A DNA stretch of 64,000 nucleotides from Fallopia convolvulus. Taxonomy: Eukaryota; Streptophyta; Magnoliopsida; Caryophyllales; Polygonaceae. The stretch spans positions 30,986,679-31,050,678 of the forward strand of contig OZ024719.1 in assembly GCA_964016875.1 (NCBI GenBank), given 5' to 3'. The notes under the pieces are model-generated. The model saw only the letters and a list, made by a program, of their open reading frames with translations. It was not told where the DNA came from and ran no database searches. Positions within the stretch are counted from its first letter, which is position 1; each line of letters begins with the position of its first letter. Positions 55,110-64,000 of this stretch are shown in pieces. The translations under genes and the position numbers were made by a program.

Positions 55110-56045
55110 ACTAGCTAAAATTTTGTTGAGTCTCTTTCAAGGTGGAATCACAAGTATCCACAAAATTTGGAGGCAATTGGACATCTATAGCCTGAGATTC
55201 ATTGTTGACAATTTCTGGCTCATCGGGACATGTCAAGTTGTCTTGACTAGGCTCAACAAATGGAGGCTCTTGAAGGCATTCATCCTCTGATTCCTTACTC
55301 TCAAATGAGTCATAAGAAACATCAAAATTAACACTAGAATCATTGGTTGTGACCTGAGCACCGCCGGAAACAAGTGGCGTTTTGGTGCTAGAAAACACTA
55401 TTAGTGGTGGTGCTTCGGTATAGGCTGTATGGGAAGCCTCCTCGATGGCTATTGCAACTAAGGTCTCCTACTCCACTTCAGGTGGAATTAATCTCCTAAT
55501 AGAATCAATTACATCATCTCTTTGCTGAACTTTGTAGTAAAACTTTTGAGCAACTCTTACCAACTCATCGACATCATCTCTTGGTTGGCCCCTTAGGTAT
55601 AACTGAAATGAAGGCTCCAAACCAGCCAAGAACCGTGGACATAAAATATGTCATGGCGTTGGAATTCCAGTGAAGGTGGCTAATTCTTCAAGGTCCATGA
55701 AGAAAGAAAGCGGGGACCTAGTGCCTTGGTGGAAATTGTTGAGCATTGCCATACGTCTTGCATGCTCGAATGGGACAAATGCTCTGCGCATAGCAAATCT
55801 TAATTCCTGCCAAATTTTGATGGAGCGATGTCCTTGAGTACGACGGTAATGAACAACATCAACCCACCAATTATAAGCAACGCCTCAAAACGAGTGAGTG
55901 ATCAATTCCATACATTGATCATCAAGATAACCATAATAGTCCAAATAAGAAGTAGTTTCTTCTTCCCAAGCAAAATAATGTTGATGATCAACAACACCAT
56001 AGCACAATCGAAATTCACTTGATTGAATCATGATAATTTAGCCAG
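55110..56045 (-). pseudogene. GyG gag remnant
   Basis: Minus-strand translation gives FAWEEETTSYLDYYGYLDDQ, AYNWWVDVVHYRR, FVPFEHARRMAMLNNFHQGT, then RFLAGLEPSFQLYLRGQP. This is a gypsy-type gag capsid with three or more stops (near 55870, 55650 and 55470). An acidic tail is open at 55111-55398. There is no zinc knuckle and no pol follows before the PPT. Confidence 0.8.
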
Positions 56046-56581
56046 ATAATTTACCGAATTTGAGGCTGAATTTGAGGCTTCTCCTTGGGGAACAAGAAAA
56101 GACTCGGTTTTGCACTTTGAAAACAAGGTCTTCACGCGGCTGGATGACACTTATCTTACACAGCACACAACTCACAAAAGGCTTCACTTTGTCCTTTAAT
56201 CAATCAACAAACAAACTTGGAAGGCACTCTAAGAGAACACAACAAACACAAGGTTTGATGACTTGCGCGGCAAGGTGTTCGCGGTGGGCGATGGAGATTG
56301 AGTACTACTGAGTATTCTGAGTTTTTCGGGGGCCAAACGATGTCCGTTTTTGACGGATTTTATATGCCTAGACTCGTATCAAAATTATCTACAAGATTGT
56401 GCAATTACATTCCAGAAATTACCTTCAAAAATTTTCGTAAAAAGGCCAGAAGTTTTGACAATAGTGCACGGTGAAACTTCTTTGCAAGGTTTGATGCCAA
56501 CAGTGATGTTGGTGTTGATGCAACCGATTTCTTCCGTCAATAATGGCTTCAACAATGAGAATCAAAACCCAAAATCTTTGG

Positions 56582-56593
56582 GCTCTGATACCA
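56582..56593 (-). promoter_or_regulatory. PBS of GyG
   Basis: The minus strand reads TGGTATCAGAGC two bases after the 5' LTR. Confidence 0.92.
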
Positions 56594-56595
56594 AT

Positions 56596-58214
56596 TGATA
56601 CGTGACAACCTTCGGGATGAAGATGATCGTGAGAAGAATTACCTAGGGTATAGAATTGAAACAAGAACGAATTGGTGATGATGATCGTAGAGATTTGAAT
56701 GCTTGAATAATAGTTGCTTTAATTGCCCTATTGAATGAAAATAACAACTATCTATAACTATATATTAAAGCTATACCTTTTCGAGCCACCAGAACGATTC
56801 TGACCCCACCTCATATTTAAAAAAATATCAATTTCTATTATTATAACTTCTTTTGATTATATTCTTTTTAAACTATTTAAATTTATCTCTAACATCAAAA
56901 AAATATCTATTTAGTATAACAATATCTTTTGAAAGCTTCCTTATATAAGTATTTAAAATTAAAGATAAAATATTTTAAATATTTTAAAATAAATATAAAT
57001 CTTTTAGCATATATCTTTTGACGAATTTATTTATAATTACATATTGATTTTCTTTTATAATATGTTAAATTAAATTAATTAAATTTTAAATATCTTATAT
57101 AATTAAATTCACTTTATCTTTCATACTTTATTATATCATTTTATTAAGTTAACTATTACTCTGGGGTATTTCTTAAGTTCTTATCTCTTCCATATTTGAA
57201 TATATAAATTTTTTTGTTCATATTTTATCTTATTTTTTTAATTAAATATCTATGAAATATTATCTAGGAAAAAGAGAAATTTAATTATTTTATTTTAATA
57301 ATATCTTCATTCTCAACATTAAATTTAATCATTTATATTGATTAAATTTTTTTACATTATACGAGTAATAAATTACATATATTAAATTTTATATTGCATT
57401 TGAATATATAAATTACGTATATTAAATTTTATAATCTCTAAAAATAGTGAATCCTAGTCGTACATAGTACGACGGGTACATCTAGTTTAAAGAAAATACA
57501 AGGTAAAGTTGTCTTGGAGAATAAGTCAAAGAGTTCAACCCTAGAAAGGTAGAAAGGTCCTTTTCATGTTTTCCAAAATAGCATATAATAATACTAGAAA
57601 GTATATCTAAGTCCTCTTACCTTAATTAAATCAAATAGATAAATATCTGACTTAAAAGATAGGGAAACTATCCTAACAAATCCTAAAAAGACAAAAGGTA
57701 TTAATAAAATAGGAAAGAATATTCCAAACAACTAACAATGATCCTAGGCTGAAAATCCTTCCATAAAAACGTCTCTTATTAATATTATGAATATAGATAT
57801 TTAAACTAAAGATAAGATTCTCGTAACACTTAAACAACTCTCAGTAAATTGCATTTTTAGGCCCTTTGCTGTTGGATTCTAGATTTGATGTAAACTACAA
57901 AGTTGTAGATCTTTTAATTATCTTTCCAAAACATACTTAACGGACTTGAGATGAATTTTCTAGCCCAAGTTATGACCATTTTACTGAGCATTGTTTTAAA
58001 TTTGATGGGCTGCTTAACTTCCGAACTTTTATGACTTTATCCTCTTTCTTGGTGGCCTTGGACGCCATTGATGAAGATCTTCAACAGATAATATCAAGTC
58101 CTTAAAGGTATTCTTCAACTTGAATACCCGAGACCTTGGAAAAGGTCTTGTTCTTGGCCTTCGAGACACCTTGTTTGCAACCTTATTTTTTTCATGGTCT
58201 TTTGATTGCTATTA
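56596..58214 (-). repeat. 5' LTR of GyG with a Helitron inside
   Basis: It matches the left LTR on both sides of an AT-rich insert at 56751-57485. The plus-strand end is GCTATTA. Confidence 0.83.
56751..57485 (+). mobile_element. Small non-autonomous Helitron (735 bp)
   Basis: It starts TCTATAACTATATATTAAAG and ends CTAG at 57482-57485, inserted between A and T. A perfect hairpin GTCGTAC-ATA-GTACGAC (57457-57473) lies eight bases before CTAG. There is no TSD or terminal inverted repeat. The interior is very AT-rich and has no ORF. Confidence 0.85.
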
Positions 58215-58332
58215 CTAGCCACTGAGATCGCCTAGGCTCCCATCTAGAACTGCATAGGACACCGTTTAGGTCGTCTAGGCACCAGGTGGTCCCTCTCCGC
58301 CCAACATATGCCTAGCATTTTTTAGAACATTG

Positions 58333-60167
58333 GGTATTGAGCACCAAATTGACTTGGTGCCCGGTGCCTCTTTACCAAATCGGGCTTCATACAAGGTGGG
58401 ACCCGAAGAAACAAAGGAGCTTCAAGGATAAGTTCAAAAGCTTCTAGATCGAGTCTATGTGTGTGAGTCTCTTAGCCCTTGCACCATACCGGTTATTGGT
58501 CCCAAAGTAAGACGGACCATGGAGGATGTGTTTCGATTGTAGATCCATAAATCAAATCACAATCAAATATAGGCATTCCCGCGCCTCGATGACATGCTAA
58601 ATAAGCTACATGACACTACTGTCTTTTCCAAAATTGACTTGAAAAGTGGTTACCACCAAATAATAATGAAAGAAGGAGATGAACAGAAGACCGCTTTCAA
58701 GACTAAGTATGGGTTTTACGAGTGGATTATCATGCCATTCGGGCTCACTAATTCACCATCTACCTTTATGAGGCTCATGAATCATGTACTTTAGGAATTT
58801 TTGGGAAAATTTGTTGTTGTCTACGTCGATGAAATTTTAGTCTATTCCCGCATCCTTGAAAAAAATATTAAGCACCTTCTCCAAGTTTTGACACGCCGAA
58901 GGAAGGAGTCCCTTTTCGAAAACTTGGCCAAATGCACCTTTTGCTCGCCATCCACCACTTTCTCAGCTATGTGGTGTCTAAAGACGGCTTGAGTGTCGAT
59001 GAAAACAAAATTAAAGCTATTATAGAGTGGCCAATTCCAATATCATCCACCAAGGTTAGATCTTTCCTTTGACTTGTCAGTTTCTATAGAAGATTTATGA
59101 GATATTTTTCTACAATTGTTGCCGCCTTGCACAACTTGACTAAGAAAGGGACCGAATTTAAATGGAAGCAACATCATGAGGTATCTTTCATAGATCTTAA
59201 GGAATCCTTGTGTAATGATCCTCTCTTACAACTCCTGAATTTCTCCAAGACATTTGAGATTGAGTATGACACCTCGAACATCGGCATAGGTGGAGTTTTA
59301 CACCTAGAAAAGTGGCCCATTGCCTAATTTAGTGAGACATTATCCGGAGCTCAATTAAATTATCCGACATATGATAAGGAGATTTATGCTCTTATTCGTG
59401 TGTTGAAAATGTGGGCATACTACCTTTGGCCACATGAGTTTGTGATCCACTTAGACCATGCGCCACTTAGTTATTTGAAGAGCCAAGCAACATTGCACCG
59501 CCGACATGCATGTTGGGTGGAGTTTCTAGAGACATTTCTTATGTGGTCGTCCATAAGAAAGGGAAAGACCATGTGGTGGCTGCCGCATTGTCTAGGAGGT
59601 ACACCTTAATCATTCATATACAAACTAAAATGCTATGATTTAGTTTAATTAAGGAGCTATGTTTGCATGATTCATCTTCTCTCCTCTTTTTGAGTCATGT
59701 CTCTCTTCTCCTTCTCATGAGCATGATGGTTTCTTTTTGAGTGATGGTTACTTGTATAAGGAGAGACACCTTTGCATCCCGAGTTCTTCTATTAGACTTG
59801 CTTTGATTAGGGAAGCACATGATGGACGAGGCCACTTTATGGTTCAAAAGTCAATAAGTGCCCTTCGAGAACACTTCCTTTCGCCACATATGCTTAGTCA
59901 AGTGACAAGGTACGTGCGTGCTTTTATCACATTCCAAAAGGCCAGTCCACTTCTCATGCTCATGGCCTTTACATGCCATTGCCGATTCCACAAGGGCCTT
60001 GGGAAGATCTTTCTAGGGACTTCATTGTTGGCCTTCCCGTGACTAGGAAAGGAAGGGACTCGATATTCGTTATAGTGGACAAGTTTTCAAAAATGGCCCA
60101 TTTTGTCGCTTGTAAGTCCACGAATAGCGTCGTTGAGATTGTAGAACTCTTCTATGATAATGTCGTG
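58333..60167 (+). pseudogene. GyE pol continued: RT, RNase H, integrase
   Basis: The sequence resumes with IEHQIDL-type residues, then RT with SKIDLKSGYHQI near 58630. The catalytic box reads YVDE near 58822 in place of YVDD. RNase H shows FEIEYDTSNIGIGGV near 59255 (D/E changed from ECDAS). Integrase shows GHFMVQKSISALREHF near 59830 and DFIVGLPVTRKGRDSIFVIV near 60020. Multiple stops. It is cut at 60167, before the second catalytic D of integrase, by LTR H. Confidence 0.85.
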
Positions 60168-60444
60168 TGTAACATCCCCGACCAAAAATGCATACGTCAT
60201 TCGGCATTCATATAAGATTAAGAGCATATGCATAGCATATTGGCATGACATATAGTGAATTTTTAAAAGTAATATTTATTTTCGAATTATATTTTAAAAA
60301 GTTTTTAAGAAAAAATTAATTATTAATTATTTCAGGGTAGAGTTTGTAGTAAAGGAGATTTGAGGGTGAAAAGTGTAATTTCCTATAAAAGTTAGCTGAC
60401 TCTCTTGCCGACTTCGGCCTTATACATATATTGTGATTTGGATC
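60168..60444 (+). repeat. LTR fragment H in GyE integrase
   Basis: It starts TGTAACATCCCCGACC directly after GyE coding sequence. A TATAAAAG box lies near 60386. SirD interrupts it at 60445; the rest should lie beyond the window. Confidence 0.7.
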
Positions 60445-61361
60445 TGTTGGGACGTTGTTGGGACCTCTGGTTCTAAACAACAGATCAACGATATCATTCT
60501 CCGAGTTTTGATAATGACAAACACCATAAGGAAGTAATGTGGTTTGTTCAAGTATTTCTAAGGAAAGCAGGTACAGCCAAGAACTCCCATGAATGACTAA
60601 AAGCCACAGAAGCTCACAATGAAGAGTTTCCACCAAGGGAATTCTGAAGAGGAAAGTTCCCATGAAATGGGAACTCCTAGAAATGATCAAGAGAACACAA
60701 GCTTACAACGATGAATAGTTTTCATCAAGGGAACTCTGAACAAGACAGTTCCCATGACATGGGAACTCACATGTGAGGAAAGTACAACTTGGGCATCAAG
60801 CAAAGGGCATTTTGGACACAAAAGAAAGATGCGACTGCCCAAGCTCATCTGGACTATAAAGCCAAATGAATAGTACTCGGATTGAGCACTTCTCCCAGAA
60901 CTCACAAACACCCACACCAGAGAAAAGAAAGAAAATGAAGAGAAGTCCCCGCCGGCGAGTGTGTGATCTCGACGAAGGAGAAGCCGAAGTTCCCAGAGGC
61001 AAGGGAACTGAGAAGTCGGTGTAAGGTTTGAGTTATTTGTATTTTGCTGTTGTGAGCTTAGGAACTCAGTTGAGAGGATTTACTAGTGTTGCTAGAGTTA
61101 GGAAGAACTCGTAGGAACAGAGAAGTGTGAATCCGGCTGTTGTAACTAAGGAACAAAGCAATCAATATAAGTAAGTCATTCAAAATCCTCCAAGCGGAGG
61201 TAGAGGTTTACCCATACAACTAGTTGGTTATAGTGGGGTTCCTCTATAAGGGAATTGCGTTCTTTACTGCTTTTAATATTTGCGCTTAATTACTTCCGCT
61301 GCCTTGGGAACAGCTTAACAGCCAGTTCCCAAGCTCTTTGCTAACGGTTTATGATCCAACA
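60445..61361 (+). repeat. 5' LTR of SirD (917 bp)
   Basis: It runs TGTTGGGACGTTG to ATGATCCAACA and holds the direct-repeat array at 60581-60777. Confidence 0.9.
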
Positions 61362-61363
61362 AT

Positions 61364-61375
61364 TGGTATCAGAGC
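61364..61375 (+). promoter_or_regulatory. PBS of SirD
   Basis: TGGTATCAGAGC lies two bases after the LTR. Confidence 0.92.
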
Positions 61376-61414
61376 GGGTTTGCTCTAGATTTGTGTTAGC
61401 ATCGCAGGTATCAA

Positions 61415-63356
61415 TTGGCTCAGGAACTTACTCAGGTGGGGAACAACACTAGTAAGCCGCCTAGGCTTATTACAAGAAGATTCGAAAGTTGGCAACGCGA
61501 CATGAAGGATTGGATGCGTGGCCAAGACTACCAAGCCTGGTGTGTTATCGAGAGAGGCAACTTTGAAATTGACCCAGCTATAGTCAACGACCTCACCTAG
61601 TGGGGACCCAACGAATACAAGTGTATGGAGGCAAACTACAAGGCCAAACAGTACCTGAAGAGGTCCATGTGCGTACAAGACTGTGACAGGGTAGCAAATC
61701 TTGACACAGCTAAGGAAATATGGGAAGCCATCCAACAAATGCACGTTGGGAACTCAGATCTCCGAGAAGATCTTCAGATGAATGCAAAAAGGGAGTTCTA
61801 CAACTTCCAAATGGAGATGGGAGAGTCTGTTGATAGCTACCAATCCTGATTTGAAGGACTTTGCACCAAAATGGAAGGCTTGGGGATCACCAAAGAAGAA
61901 ATCACCTATAAGATGAAGGTCCAACAGCTCTTCAACGGATTGACTGGAGAATGGGCAAACGAGAGAACAATGTTCAAGGAGAATCCGGAAAATAGAACAC
62001 TCATGCTCCATCAAGTGTTTGGAAAGCTAGTGGGACACGAGAAGAGAAAGATCGATGATAAGGAACAGACTCGAGCTCATCGAGGGATCGCACTCAAGAT
62101 TGAGAAGATGCTCAAATCAACTCAAGAACAACACGAAGACTCCGAAGAAGAAGAGGATGAGGAGCTAGTTCTCGTAACAAAGGCTCTTCGGAACTTCTAC
62201 AAAGGAAAGCTCCAAAGGAACAGTGGGAACTGGGGAAAAGGACAGAGTTCCCAAAGAAAACCCGCAGAGAAGGACCTCTCGGATGTCACATGTTACAAGT
62301 GCAACAAGAAAGGACACTTCGCTAGGGGATTGCCCACAGGGAACTGACGGCCGGAAGCAAGGGAAAAAGGCCTACATCGCCACCTGGAGCGATGATGAAG
62401 ACGAAGATCCCGAGTCATGGGCACTCCTAGACATGTGTGGAATGGCCATAGGAGAAACCACTAGGGAACAACCTAGTGAGGTAACCACTGAAACTGTTCT
62501 TGCTTCTTTGAATAATTATGAAAAACCTGAGCTGTTGAAAATTCTTTCAAGTCTTGTCAAAGATAACATAAAACTGCAAAACAAGTTGGAAAAACAGGAA
62601 CACATAAATGCTCAATTAGTTGGTCTTGAACCCTGTCCCAACTGCATATCCCTTCTTGAAAAACTCAAGTCCCATGTGTCTCACATCGTAGATCTAGAAA
62701 ATGAAATCAAAACTCTAGAGAAAGATGAGAGCACCCTATTGCAAAACCTGAGTAAGACTCTCGAACATCTTGAAGCTTCTAGTTCCCAAATCAAGTTTGT
62801 CCCAGCCAAACACGGCATAGGATACAAAACTGAGAGCTCAAAGAACGGAAAGTCACCCCTGAGTGAACATGAAATCCATGAGTGTAGGGCCTTAGAACTC
62901 CAATGTGAGATACAGAAAAATGCTCATCTTGAGGAGAAAATCAGGGTCCTAGATAGTGGGAACTATGGTGAGAGAGATTATTACACTGGGAACACTGGAC
63001 ATAGACTTTATGTCCAAATTGCTAAGGGAATTGGGTCACGGGTGTACAATAAGGAAACCATGGATAGGAACAGAATACAGAGACCACACCCAAAGTACTA
63101 CCTGGGAGAATACTATAAGACGTGCTGGAACTGTGGTGCTCATGGGCACTACAAGGAAGCATGTCCCAAGAAGACAGCCCAAACCCTTAGAAACCGTGAG
63201 TTCCTAAACAAACAAAAACATCATGCTAATCACCCAAGGAACTCCAACTCTCAAACCTTTCATGATATCAACATCGCTGACTATGTTGTAAATAAGAATA
63301 TTTTCCCTTGCAAGGGACCGGGCAAGAGTCATCTTGCCTGGGTCTCAAAACACTAA
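61415..63356 (+). pseudogene. SirD gag pseudogene
   Basis: The initiator seen as ATG in SirC is TTG here (61415). Stops occur at 61598 (TAG) and 61847 (TGA). An extra base near 62330 destroys zinc knuckle 1 (GHFARGLP) and shifts the frame. The second knuckle CWNCGAHGHYKEAC (from about 63123) and the coiled-coil region are intact in 62223-63356. It ends WVSKH-stop as in SirC. Confidence 0.9.
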
Positions 63357-63369
63357 CTTTACCTTGTAG

Positions 63370-64000
63370 GTGGTAGTGAGAGGGAACAATGCATGGTTCA
63401 TAGATAGTGGATGCTCGAACCATATGACCGGAAACAAAGATATCCTCATCTCACTCCACACTCATGCTGAAGGAGGCCACGTCTCATTTGGCAATAAAAA
63501 CAAGGGAGAAGTAATTGGAAAGGGAGAAGTGTTGCTAAATAGATCAATCAAAATCAGCAATGTCAACCTGGTGAAAGATCTGGGATAAAACCTCTTAAGT
63601 GTTGCCCAGATGTGTGATCAAGGGAACAACGTTGTCACCTTCGACTCAGAAGAATGCCTAGTCATCAACAAAAAGACCAACAAAGTGATTCTGAGAGGAA
63701 GAAGGCACAACAACGTTTATGTAGTAGATACAGAATTTGAACCACCAATGAAGTTGTGTCTTGCGAGTTCCCACGATGATACGGAACTCTGGCACCGAAG
63801 ACTGGGACATGCAGGTGTCAATCAAATTCTGAAGCTCTATCTACAGGATTTGGTCATTGGTCTTCCTCGAATCAATCTAGAAGGACTCCAAATGTGTGAG
63901 GCATGCGTTCGAGGGAAACAGACTAGGAACTCTTTCAAACCCAAACAGGTGGTGAGCACAAGCAGGCCTTTAGAGCTAATTCACATGGATCTGGTGGAAA
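63370..64000 (+). pseudogene. SirD protease and integrase start (partial)
   Basis: Protease shows FIDSGCSNHMTG near 63400. TAA at 63586 interrupts after VKDLG. The integrase zinc region LWHRRLGHAG near 63790 and CEACVRGKQTRNSF near 63900 are present. The last eight bases diverge from SirC. Confidence 0.88.

Larger units (their letters stand above)
51160..58214 (-). mobile_element. Gag-only Ty3/gypsy element GyG (7.05 kb with insertions)
   Basis: LTRs start TGATACGTGA at 51160 and 56596 (plus-strand view). Flanks ATAGC (51155-51159) and CTAGC (58215-58219) are a 5-bp TSD with one change. PBS and PPT are on the minus strand. The interior (54901-56595) encodes only gag remnants. Without its inserts the element would be about 3.5 kb. 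Non-autonomous. Confidence 0.87.
51109..58332. mobile_element. hAT-type MITE split by GyG (halves 51109-51159 and 58215-58332)
   Basis: The left half begins CATTGTTCTAAAAATCCCTT; the right half ends TTTTTTAGAACATTG. Outside them are GTTATTGA (51101-51108) and GGTATTGA (58333-58340), an 8-bp TSD with one change. The halves join at the GyG TSD and resemble the intact copy at 39541 read in reverse. It sits in GyE pol next to the GyF right end. Confidence 0.85.
60445..64000 (+). mobile_element. Sirevirus-like Ty1/copia element SirD, cut by window end
   Basis: 5' LTR, PBS, gag, protease and start of integrase are present. It is a close relative of SirC, but carries its own defects (start-codon loss, three stops, one frameshift). 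Left flank GGATC would be the TSD. Confidence 0.92.

Noticed and set aside
63990..64000. Different sequence at the very end of SirD
   Set aside because: It may be a small deletion (the last bases resemble SirC about 28 bases further on), but the window ends before this can be judged.

Overview
The window is plant nuclear DNA, from a flowering plant and most likely a eudicot. It has one ordinary intron-bearing host gene set in a deep, nested pile of transposable elements. There is no sign of bacterial, organellar or CRISPR sequence. I cannot name the species from sequence alone. Element boundaries below come from reading terminal repeats, target-site duplications (TSDs), primer-binding sites (PBS) and polypurine tracts (PPT) by eye.

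Layout. (1) 1-7042 is a young Ty3/gypsy element (Gy1) whose 5' LTR is cut by the window start. Its polyprotein has only two nonsense codons and one frameshift. (2) 7535-14906 is a complete but decayed relative (Gy2) with an ACAAC TSD, inserted into the env-like/ORF1 part of a minus-strand Athila-like element. Pieces of that element lie at 7043-7529 and 14912-16273, with probable flank at 18947-19170. (3) 16274-18946 is a compact non-autonomous LTR element (NA1) with an ACTGT TSD. It encodes an unfamiliar Arg/Pro-rich protein and sits in the same Athila-like relic. (4) 19928-23113 on the minus strand is a five-exon gene for a tonoplast sugar transporter (TST/MSSP type, 744 aa), with a probable 5'UTR intron. 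(5) 23644-32484 is a minus-strand Sirevirus-like Ty1/copia element (SirB). Its LTR ends about 0.2 kb upstream of the sugar-transporter 5' leader. It carries an env-like ORF, a Cassandra TRIM (5S rRNA-derived LTRs) and an unrelated LTR-like insert. (6) 32485-37280 is a full minus-strand LTR abutting a plus-strand Sirevirus-like element (SirC) that lost RT and RNase H. (7) 37281-38880 is AT-rich DNA with a 568-bp Mutator-type MITE. (8) 38880-60167 is an old plus-strand Ty3/gypsy element (GyE). It is broken by a 10.2-kb LTR element (GyF, 40856-51098) and by a hAT-type MITE that is itself split by a gag-only gypsy element (GyG, 51160-58214). GyG in turn carries a solo-LTR-like insert and a small Helitron. 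(9) 60168-60444 is an LTR fragment (H), followed by a second Sirevirus-like element (SirD, 60445 to the window end) closely related to SirC.

How it fits together. The only gene likely to serve the plant is the sugar transporter. Everything else records successive insertions whose relative ages can be read from who interrupts whom. The items most worth following up are the NA1 protein, the Cassandra element, the Sirevirus LTR next to the sugar-transporter promoter, the inverted LTR junction near 33.5 kb, and a leader motif shared by Gy1 and Gy2.
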